Shown piece after piece: positions 5,469 to 10,914 of a stretch of DNA of 10,914 bases; the stretch's first letter is position 1; every line of letters starts with the position of its first letter. The notes under the pieces were generated by a model. It was given only the letters and a program-made list of their open reading frames with translations, was not told where the DNA came from and made no database searches. The translations under genes were made by a program, and so were the position numbers. Origin of the DNA: Pseudomonas fluorescens (GTDB taxonomy: Bacteria; Pseudomonadota; Alphaproteobacteria; UBA2136; UBA6156). The stretch is taken from NCBI GenBank assembly GCA_003241595.1, contig QFOU01000044.1:1-10914 (forward strand), given 5' to 3'.

Positions 5469-6835
5469 GTCTCAAGGCTGTACCGATAGAGCATTCCACC
5501 CTTGGCGATATACAACTCACCGTCTGGCGCCGAATGCGCGGCTGTCACACCCGCAAACACACCATCAAAAACAACCCAGCCATGGCCAAAAGCGCCAACT
5601 TGCCACACAAGGGTGCAATCATCCATGGCCAGCCCGAACCACCCCTGTCCATCATGACGCATGCCCACAACACGCTTGTAAAGCGCAGGAGCCGCCATCA
5701 CTTTAGACACCAAAGCCGTAATGGTCGGGTCAAGCTCGCTCCCCACATCACTGACATCCAACTGCTCGGTCTGAAGGGTGCGGCTTAAGGTGCGCGCACC
5801 TTGCCGACTAACAAATAACAGGTCGTTGGGCAATTCCAATACAGCATTGCCATGCACTACGCCTAACGGAATGGTCTTGGCCCATGCAAAGTCGCCATTC
5901 GCTCCGGGGCTGCTGCCGGTCCAAAGCTGAAGATGGTTCCGACCAATGAACACGGTCATCCCATCCTTCACGCTCATGGCCATAAGCTCGTCCGAAAGTC
6001 CGGCTTTATCCGCCAGATTCAAACTGGGAATGATACCCGTCTCAGGGTCAGGCCAGGCAGCGTAGTCATTCACGCCGTAAGTGTAATACACACGCAGACG
6101 GTCAACATCACCGCTCATACCAGCACTCAACACACCTTTGCCAAATCCCCACAAACGGTCATGCACGGCCACAAGGCCCGCCATCTTCGGCGGCTTCACA
6201 CTGAACGCAACTTTTGTCAGGGTACTCGCTAAAACCGAAGCCGCCAGTACCACCGTCACGACAGCACCCGCAACACTCACACTGGCAACGGTACTGGTCA
6301 CTTCAACACCTGCCACCACCGCCCGTACAGGGTTTCCAACTGCATAAAGCCCGGCATCGCTGTTGATCTTAAAGGTCGTGGCGTTCACATAGGTCAAACC
6401 CGTCGCCGCATCGTCAACAAAGCGGCGAACCACACTCCAACTCGTGCCATCCCAGGCCAACAGGTCGTCCACACCATTGCACAGCAGTAACCGACCATCG
6501 AATACAACAGTACGCACAACTCCCGCACCGTTCAAACCACTCCAAACCTGTACCCAGGCCCCGCCATCCAGCCGGTAGATCTTACCCGCATCCGTCGCGA
6601 CCATAAGCTGCTGTCCGGCCAATGCGGTAAAACTCATAACAGCCGTGATCACCTCTCCCGCAAGAGCCGGCCCAAAAGCAACCACACCGTTGCGCTTGCT
6701 CCCCGCCCCGTCCGTGCTCATCAGGGCGTTACGCACTTCTCGACCCATGGTAACGGGCATGGAAAGAACACTCCGCGCCGTACTCATCAGTCCTTTGGGG
6801 AATGGAATCGCCACAGTCGCCAAATCGCGCTTCAT
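5417..6835 (-). CDS. Beta-propeller tail hub protein (P22 gp10-like), frame broken near its 3' end
   Basis: This 472-residue frame contains repeated blade-like units such as GQQLMVATDAGKIYRLDGGAW, RLLLCNGVDDLLAWDGTSW and GELYIAKGGMLYRYSLETW. A beta domain insert lies at about 160-215. This is the pattern of podovirus tail hubs such as P22 gp10 (also about 472 residues), which sit below the adaptor ring and close the tail channel. The ATG at 6835 is chosen because AGGAGG lies seven bases upstream (6843-6848); the frame is open a little further to a GTG at 6856. The gene follows the adaptor after 30 bases. After residue ~460 (WSDDG) the frame turns into HLLPCGGGCRG and stops at 5417, while a natural-looking continuation lies in the -1 frame. 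The intact protein would thus be about 585 residues. Confidence 0.82.
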   Translation of the reverse strand: MKRDLATVAIPFPKGLMSTARSVLSMPVTMGREVRNALMSTDGAGSKRNGVVAFGPALAGEVITAVMSFTALAGQQLMVATDAGKIYRLDGGAWVQVWSGLNGAGVVRTVVFDGRLLLCNGVDDLLAWDGTSWSVVRRFVDDAATGLTYVNATTFKINSDAGLYAVGNPVRAVVAGVEVTSTVASVSVAGAVVTVVLAASVLASTLTKVAFSVKPPKMAGLVAVHDRLWGFGKGVLSAGMSGDVDRLRVYYTYGVNDYAAWPDPETGIIPSLNLADKAGLSDELMAMSVKDGMTVFIGRNHLQLWTGSSPGANGDFAWAKTIPLGVVHGNAVLELPNDLLFVSRQGARTLSRTLQTEQLDVSDVGSELDPTITALVSKVMAAPALYKRVVGMRHDGQGWFGLAMDDCTLVWQVGAFGHGWVVFDGVFAGVTAAHSAPDGELYIAKGGMLYRYSLETWSDDGHLLPCGGGCRG

Positions 6836-6842
6836 CGGCACC

Positions 6843-6848
6843 CCTCCT
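6843..6848 (-). promoter_or_regulatory. Ribosome binding site of the hub gene
   Basis: A full AGGAGG within GAGGAGGGG sits seven bases before the ATG at 6835. It is one of the strongest sites in the window and decides for this start over the GTG at 6856, which would lie upstream of it. Confidence 0.8.
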
Positions 6849-6865
6849 CTTCTCAATTCTTAAAA

Positions 6866-7504
6866 TCAGGCCGCATCAAACGGCTGCACACGCAAACGAT
6901 TGGCCAGATTATGCAAAAGCCCCATTTTCACGCGTTGCTTGGCGTCCAACCATTGGCGCATATACAGCTGGATCTCCGCCCCGCTGCCAAAACCGCGCTC
7001 AAACAGACTGCTCCATACAAGCCCGCCCCATACCAGCGCGCTGTGGTAGGCATGCGGTAAAAAAATCGAGCCTTCCGGCCCGCCTTCTTCCAAATCTACA
7101 ACTAACGGCACATACAGCACACCCAGCTCGACACCTTCGGCAGCCGGATGCACCTGCACTCCCTCCGCCGTCACGGTGTATCGCTGTGGAAAACCCGTGG
7201 CTTGCCCCTGCGGATCCATTTCCATGATATCCAGCGGGCTCACGGCTTCCAGCACTTTGCCGCGCACACTATCCACAACCTTCATCACACGGTAGGGTAC
7301 CTGCGCCATAACCGCCGTACCATCCGCCGCAGTCACAACCGTCTCACGCACCTGTAAACTGGGCGGCAAATACACCACCACTTCGTCCATAATCTCATGA
7401 TAGGCCGCGTTCAACCACCCCAAAGCCTTGGCCTGAACCTCACCATCACCCGCACTTTGGTGGCTTAACTCTACAATCCGGTCTCTAATCTCATTGACAT
7501 TCAT
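6866..7504 (-). CDS. Head-to-tail adaptor-like protein (P22 gp4 / SU10 adaptor type)
   Basis: The protein has 212 residues. The N-terminal helices MNVNEIRDRIVELS and ALGWLNAAYHEIMDEV (about 27-42) are typical of podovirus adaptors, which start with a helix and a [L/A]-x-W-L-N-x-A motif. A beta-rich central part follows (TVVTAADGTAVMAQVPYRVMKV..., about 55-135). C-terminal helices with YHSALVWGGLVWSSLFERG and a basic QRVKMG segment complete it. Twelve copies of this protein type bind below the portal and receive the hub. It is placed exactly between coat and hub, as gene 4 is in P22. The ATG at 7504 has AGGG nine bases upstream. The divergent plus-strand gene starts 58 bases to the right, so the adaptor may begin a new transcription unit after the coat terminator. 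Confidence 0.78.
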   Translation of the reverse strand: MNVNEIRDRIVELSHQSAGDGEVQAKALGWLNAAYHEIMDEVVVYLPPSLQVRETVVTAADGTAVMAQVPYRVMKVVDSVRGKVLEAVSPLDIMEMDPQGQATGFPQRYTVTAEGVQVHPAAEGVELGVLYVPLVVDLEEGGPEGSIFLPHAYHSALVWGGLVWSSLFERGFGSGAEIQLYMRQWLDAKQRVKMGLLHNLANRLRVQPFDAA

Positions 7505-7524
7505 CCCAAAAACCCTATTTCAAA

Positions 7525-7531
7525 TATCATA
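7525..7531. promoter_or_regulatory. Candidate back-to-back -10 elements between divergent genes
   Basis: In the AT-rich 57-base gap between the adaptor and the plus-strand membrane gene, TATCAT (7525-7530, plus) and TATGAT (7531-7526, minus) each match five of six bases of TATAAT. Neither has a good -35 box at 16-18 bases; the only TTGACA on the plus strand (7494-7499) is 25 bases from TATCAT. They are weak promoter candidates supported mainly by the divergent gene layout and the terminator on the other side. Confidence 0.25.
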
Positions 7532-7561
7532 TAGGTTCACATAACCCGTTTAGGAGCTACC

Positions 7562-7930
7562 ATGCACCGCATCGCATGTCGCACTCTCGCGACTATCCTC
7601 GGTCTGTACGTAACGCTGTTCACTCTCTCGTTCTGGAATATCATTCCAGTCATCCTCGGCTTCTTCACCATGTACATTACGTATTCCATTATCGGCATCG
7701 TAACCAGTACCCCTCAAGAACGACAAATACTCCGTCGCTGGAACAAAAAGCAGACTCCTCAAAGCGCTGACAACGCAACCCAAGCCCATGTCTGCTGCAT
7801 CGGCTTAGCTCTTTGCGTTACCGGAGCGATCTACAATCTGGGTTATCCAAAAGAGCTCAGCTATCTCTTGTCGATATACATCTATATCAAGGCAAGCCAA
7901 CTCGTTAAAAAGCGTTACAGCATTCCCTGA
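7562..7930 (+). CDS. Four-helix membrane protein on the opposite strand, putative moron
   Basis: I do not recognise the family. The protein has 122 residues and about four hydrophobic segments at 8-24, 27-48, 76-94 and 97-112. A basic, polar loop at 52-75 (QERQILRRWNKKQ) lies between the second and third, and the C-terminus is basic (KKRYSIP). It contains a Cys pair at 78-79. The ATG has a good AGGAG site five bases upstream (7552-7556). The gene sits on the plus strand between coat and adaptor, inside an otherwise minus-strand virion operon, with its own terminator and room for its own promoter. This layout fits lysogen-expressed cargo such as a superinfection-exclusion or other membrane-acting protein; that role is inference. 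It is more AT-rich and Ile/Tyr-rich than the neighbouring virion genes, consistent with separate origin. Confidence 0.75.
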   Translation: MHRIACRTLATILGLYVTLFTLSFWNIIPVILGFFTMYITYSIIGIVTSTPQERQILRRWNKKQTPQSADNATQAHVCCIGLALCVTGAIYNLGYPKELSYLLSIYIYIKASQLVKKRYSIP

Positions 7931-7956
7931 CCCGTTCACAAAAATCTCAATATAAG

Positions 7957-7980
7957 AGGCCCCTCACACGAGGGGCCTTT
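7957..7980. terminator. Bidirectional intrinsic terminator between convergent genes
   Basis: A perfect 9-bp GC-rich stem (AGGCCCCTC / GAGGGGCCT) with a four-base loop lies between the stop of the plus-strand membrane gene (7930) and the stop of the coat gene (7994). The plus side is followed by TTCTG and the minus side by CTTATATT. It probably ends both convergent transcripts. The U tracts are short, but the stem is strong. Confidence 0.85.
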
Positions 7981-7993
7981 CTGCATTCCATCC

Positions 7994-9025
7994 TTAGTCT
8001 GCAACCGCAGCATTGAACAGGTTGACCACACCATGGTCCACACCATTGAACACCAGCTTGCTCACACCACGGATCTCATCAATGGCAAAGCCGTTGGAGT
8101 GGCCGTAGTCATCCACATCTTCCTTGTAGTTGGTGCGCTTGCCCCAGGCAACGGCCAACGCCTGAGCACCACACAGCACGTTGTGGCCCACTGCAATACC
8201 ACTGGTACCGGCAGTCGGCAGCAGAGGCATCTCGGTTTCAAAGATCATCACACCATCCCACATGCCCTTGTAACGCTGACCATGCACCAGAACGCTGTCA
8301 CCCAAGGTGGTCGGAATGTAGGTGTTGAGTGCCTTGAAATCCGCATCAGCCAGCAGGTCACGCACACAGTACGGGTGTGCAAACAGAACGAACACCTCTT
8401 CCACCTTGTTGCCATCCTTCAGCATGAAGGGACGCACCTTGCGGCTACCCTCCAGCAACGCCTTGCGCTTGGCACGGCTAATGGCCGCAGTGGTCAACTT
8501 GTCATTGGTGTTGTCCACAGTGGCCAACGCAGTCGCGTGGGTGGCATTCCAGTTGGTATCGCTAATGCCGTACAGGTAACGGCTACGATCACGACCAATC
8601 GAAGTGTTGGTCAATGCAGCCACCAGGTCCTTGCGCAGCTTATCGCTCGCCCAGTCTACCAGAGCTTCACGCGCTTGGTTACGCAGGTCAAACGCCACAC
8701 GCTTCTCGCTCATCTCGCCTTTCAGCAGTACACCATGACGAATGGTGTCCACCAGCAGGCGCTGGTCATAGAACACCAAATCCTCTTCGGCTCCCTTCAA
8801 GCTGGTGCTGCCACTTATACCCGCGCCGGAAAGCTTGGCACGCAGCTGCACGGTGATGGCATCACCAGGAGCCTTGGTCAGCTCTTCCTTCACTTGAATG
8901 ATGTTATGCGAACTCGTGCCCATAAAGGTAAAGAACGGGTTCTGCGCCAGATATTCACTGAATACCTCATTACTCCACTGTTCGGCAGTGACGCCATGAG
9001 TGGTATCAATTGTCGGAGTCGGCAT
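7994..9025 (-). CDS. Major capsid protein, N4-gp56 / DUF4043 type
   Basis: The protein has 343 residues from the ATG at 9025. It looks like an HK97-fold coat protein of the N4-gp56 family (PF13252 type). The N-terminus THGVTAEQWSNEVFSEYLAQNPFF, the stretch EDLVFYDQRLLVDTIRHGVL (about 80-100), the helix DWASDKLRKDLVAAL and the strand VFVLFAHPYCVRDLLADADF are the recognisable parts. It ends in a short domain with GFAIDEIRGVSKLVFNG. It forms the icosahedral shell around the scaffold. An AGAAAG site nine bases before the ATG supports this start; a GTG at 9031 lies in the same frame. It is flanked upstream by the scaffold terminator and downstream by a bidirectional terminator. No break is seen in the frame. 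Confidence 0.9.
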   Translation of the reverse strand: MPTPTIDTTHGVTAEQWSNEVFSEYLAQNPFFTFMGTSSHNIIQVKEELTKAPGDAITVQLRAKLSGAGISGSTSLKGAEEDLVFYDQRLLVDTIRHGVLLKGEMSEKRVAFDLRNQAREALVDWASDKLRKDLVAALTNTSIGRDRSRYLYGISDTNWNATHATALATVDNTNDKLTTAAISRAKRKALLEGSRKVRPFMLKDGNKVEEVFVLFAHPYCVRDLLADADFKALNTYIPTTLGDSVLVHGQRYKGMWDGVMIFETEMPLLPTAGTSGIAVGHNVLCGAQALAVAWGKRTNYKEDVDDYGHSNGFAIDEIRGVSKLVFNGVDHGVVNLFNAAVAD

Positions 9026-9051
9026 ACTCACTAACTTTCTAATTCATTACT

Positions 9052-9072
9052 AAAAAAACCGCGTCACCGCGG
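9052..9072 (-). terminator. Intrinsic terminator between scaffold and coat genes
   Basis: On the minus strand CCGCG, loop GTGA and CGCGG are followed by seven T. It starts eight bases after the scaffold stop and ends 27 bases before the coat ATG. No promoter fits in the remaining leader, so the coat gene depends on readthrough or antitermination. Confidence 0.88.
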
Positions 9073-9079
9073 CTATTCA

Positions 9080-9634
9080 TTACTTCCCAAACACATCCGC
9101 CAGCTTGCCCTTGCGCACTGGCTCGCTCGCTCTCGCCGTCGGCTTCTTGCCGGAGAACACCGGCCCTTCTGCCTTGGCTCCCTGCTCTTTCGAAGCCATC
9201 TCAGCCTCAAACTCTGCGCGCATAGCCGCTTTGATGTCCTCCGGAGAACTCCCGTATTTGCCCACAAAGTCGGCCACGGGTTTGAATCCCATCGCCACTT
9301 TCAGCGCGGCCAGTACCGGTCGCTCACTCGCCAGCACATCTTTCAACAGTGCCGGATTCGCCTTCACCGCATTGGAATAGACACTCTGCCCATCCATCTT
9401 GATGAGCGCATCATACTCCACGCCCACCAGCGCCAGCGCCTCGCGCACAAGCGCCTCGTCACTGGCAATCTGTGTTTGTCTGTCAGCCGGAATGACACCA
9501 TCGTCCGCAATGGTCTCACCGCCACCAACCTTCTGAGCACTGGCCGCGCCCTGCACCGACGCCAACTGCTTCTTAATCTCTTCGAGCTTCCCAACCGGAA
9601 CCTGCCCGGCCTTACCGCCAAATCCAAATTTCAT
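9080..9634 (-). CDS. Putative capsid scaffolding protein
   Basis: The protein has 184 residues from the ATG at 9634, mostly helical and charged, with no membrane segment or enzyme motif. Residues about 10-30 and 60-150 are helical (EALVREALALVGVEYDALI, NPALLKDVLASERPVLAAL). A flexible Lys/Glu-rich part follows, and the basic end VRKGKLADVFGK suits a coat-binding tail like that of P22 gp8. The position between portal and coat is the standard place for scaffold. The identification rests on position and composition rather than a family signature. The ATG is preferred to the TTG at 9640 because the AAGGAAAG site lies at normal spacing from it. The site begins directly after the T run of the upstream terminator. 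Shorter than P22 scaffold (303 residues). Confidence 0.7.
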   Translation of the reverse strand: MKFGFGGKAGQVPVGKLEEIKKQLASVQGAASAQKVGGGETIADDGVIPADRQTQIASDEALVREALALVGVEYDALIKMDGQSVYSNAVKANPALLKDVLASERPVLAALKVAMGFKPVADFVGKYGSSPEDIKAAMRAEFEAEMASKEQGAKAEGPVFSGKKPTARASEPVRKGKLADVFGK

Positions 9635-9651
9635 TCTCAATGTCTTTCCTT

Positions 9652-9679
9652 AAAAAAAAGAGCAGGAGTTACCTGCTCT
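9652..9679 (-). terminator. Intrinsic terminator between portal and scaffold genes
   Basis: On the minus strand a perfect 8-bp stem (AGAGCAGG / CCTGCTCT) with a five-base loop is followed by seven T. The stem starts immediately after the TAG of the portal gene. The scaffold ribosome binding site begins right after the T run, leaving no space for a promoter. Confidence 0.92.
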
Positions 9680-10894
9680 CTATTGCATGTCCTGAGGCTT
9701 AGCCAAACCAGCAAGAATCTCCTCTTTCCGAGATACTCCGCTGACCTCTACTAATACGGAAGGCGGCACCGGCACCCCAGCCTTCATCAACAACTCCAAC
9801 TGCTGATTCTCAAGCTCGCGCGCACTCAGTACATCGCTCACTTCCTCAACCACCACATCAAATGTCCCACGGGAAAGGTCAGGCACCACCACCGGCGTGC
9901 CATCCTTATGCCGCTCCGGCACGCCGTCCGGCCCCAACACCGGCTGATTCAACCGAATGATCCGCCCGGCCCCCAACTTGTCAGTGATCTGAATCACCAT
10001 CTCCTCGGTAAAGAACTGCTTCACCAATTCCATCACCTGAGTCCCAAGGCTCTTCTTGAGCAACCGCAACGTATCGAACGCAAACATCTGGTTCAGGTTA
10101 CCGGCCATCTGGCGCTGCTGAATCGCCACGCCACTGGTCGCATTGCTCGGCTTGCCGATGGATTCGTCATACACTCCGATCACATCCTGAATATCGTGCC
10201 CCGCCTGTTCCATTACCTGCACTTGGCTGATCGCCAGGTCGGTATTACGCAGAATCCGCAAATCCTTACCAGCCCGCTTCAGAATGATGCCATCCGGTCG
10301 CGCCGCTTCCTTCGCCAGCACGTTCGGGTCATCTACCGCATCAATGTCAGCGATCACCTGTGCCGTATTCAGTAAATGCATGGCTTTGCTACGACGCTTG
10401 TTCAACTCCCGCTGGGGGTCTAGCGCCGCGCGCACCAAACCATAAGGACGCCCATCCCCGCGCTGGCGCTTATACACAAACGGCACCAGCGTGAAATCAT
10501 TGTGCGCATACGCCAGCGGCTTGGCATCCAGCAGGGTGTCGCCACTGAAGTACGCCACATGCACACGCGGCACCATCGCCACCTCTTCCACGGTCGCACC
10601 ACGCAAACGCAACTTGGCTTTGTCAAATGTCGCCACCAACCGGCCATCGGCCAATCGCAAACGCCACTGCTTGGCAGGCTCGCGGTATTGAACTTCCACC
10701 AGTCGATACAACTGGCGCTCGGCATCATAATAGCCCACCTCAACACCCCGCGCACCACGGCCCAAAGCATACAAATTACCGGCACCGAACATACCGGCCT
10801 CGCTCTCCACATGGGCCATCACAGCCGCAGCTTTGTCAGAGAAATGCGAAGTGTTTTCTACGCGTTGGTGGAGTCCCGATGTTCTGGTTTCCAC
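9680..10894 (-). CDS. P22-like portal protein, C-terminal portion with no continuous upstream frame
   Basis: The 404-codon frame matches the C-terminal half of P22-type portal proteins (PF16510 type), which form the twelve-subunit ring for DNA entry and exit. Diagnostic parts are YYDAERQLYRLVEVQYREP (55-73), GDGRPYGLVRAALDPQRELNKR (147-167), LLNTAQVIADIDAVDDP (174-190), ARPDGIILKR (198-207) and the SNATSGVAIQQRQMAGN helix (250-266). P22 gp1 has about 725 residues, so roughly the first 250-300 are absent. The first in-frame start, GTG at 10894, has no ribosome binding site, and an in-frame TAG lies at 10898-10900. The frame entering from the window edge in the next phase is open only to a TGA at 10836-10838. 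A frameshift between 10838 and 10897 could therefore join the two. Without repair, this is a broken or truncated gene. The family call itself is firm. Confidence 0.85.
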   Translation of the reverse strand: METRTSGLHQRVENTSHFSDKAAAVMAHVESEAGMFGAGNLYALGRGARGVEVGYYDAERQLYRLVEVQYREPAKQWRLRLADGRLVATFDKAKLRLRGATVEEVAMVPRVHVAYFSGDTLLDAKPLAYAHNDFTLVPFVYKRQRGDGRPYGLVRAALDPQRELNKRRSKAMHLLNTAQVIADIDAVDDPNVLAKEAARPDGIILKRAGKDLRILRNTDLAISQVQVMEQAGHDIQDVIGVYDESIGKPSNATSGVAIQQRQMAGNLNQMFAFDTLRLLKKSLGTQVMELVKQFFTEEMVIQITDKLGAGRIIRLNQPVLGPDGVPERHKDGTPVVVPDLSRGTFDVVVEEVSDVLSARELENQQLELLMKAGVPVPPSVLVEVSGVSRKEEILAGLAKPQDMQ

Positions 10895-10914
10895 TGGCTA
10901 CAGCAATACGATCA

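Noticed and set aside
5440..5470. Programmed -1 slippery site at the hub frame junction
   Set aside because: No X-XXY-YYZ heptamer occurs in the correct phase near 5453-5455; the frame change is kept as a finding but not annotated as a programmed site.
7494..7522. Promoter from the perfect TTGACA at 7494 to the TATTTC at 7516
   Set aside because: The -35 is perfect but the -10 at proper spacing matches only three of six bases, and it lies inside the start of the adaptor gene; a better -10 (TATCAT) is too far away.
8033..9034. Long plus-strand open frame of 333 codons opposite the coat gene
   Set aside because: It is antisense to the well-supported coat gene, has no ribosome binding site, and its composition (His/Gln/Thr-rich, no recognisable fold) is that of a reverse-frame shadow.
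10860..10914. Insertion-sequence end at the right edge
   Set aside because: The break in the portal frame could come from an insertion, but no terminal inverted repeat, target duplication or transposase sequence can be seen in the few bases available.
1..10914. CRISPR arrays, tRNA or rRNA genes
   Set aside because: No regularly spaced repeats, cloverleaf-like segments or rRNA-like conserved stretches were seen on either strand.

Overview
The window is a stretch of tailed-phage late genes, almost all on the minus strand, running right to left. At the left end, after a 122-base gap, lies an alphaproteobacterial PopZ-like gene. PopZ/DUF2497 proteins are characteristic of Alphaproteobacteria, so the host is most likely from that class; the order cannot be fixed from this sequence. 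The phage part is either an integrated prophage next to host popZ or a phage contig that carries its own PopZ homologue. The window alone does not decide this.

Layout in transcription order (right to left). Head module: a P22-like portal (C-terminal portion only, to 9680), a putative scaffold (9634-9080) and an N4-gp56-type major capsid protein (9025-7994). Each of the three is followed by its own intrinsic terminator. Connector and tail module: a gp4-like adaptor (7504-6866), a beta-propeller hub resembling P22 gp10 (6835-5417) with its C-terminal domain in another frame (5468-5094), a tail-collar fibre protein (5097-3844), a GNAT-like protein (3839-3393), a putative internal/ejection protein (3391-2654) and a small reading frame interrupted by TAA (2642-2319). 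Lysis-like module: a small coiled-coil membrane protein (1612-1430) and a GTA-type three-helix holin (1414-968). Then come popZ (845-39) and a strong terminator (22-1). Adaptor, hub and the following genes are tightly packed, with overlaps or gaps of 1-30 bases.

Two plus-strand genes interrupt the minus-strand series: a four-helix membrane protein at 7562-7930 and an unrecognised soluble protein at 1739-2290. Each has its own plus-strand terminator, which is the usual layout of phage 'moron' cargo.

The order portal, scaffold, coat, gp4-like, gp10-like, fibre, GNAT (gp14-like?), internal protein matches the P22 virion gene order in outline, but the coat is of the N4-gp56/DUF4043 type. Three genes look broken: the portal has no continuous upstream frame, the hub is split by a one-base frame change, and the small 2319-2642 gene has an internal stop. 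This suggests a decaying prophage, sequence errors or, less likely, programmed recoding. No endolysin, terminase, integrase, tRNA, CRISPR array or insertion sequence was recognised in the window.
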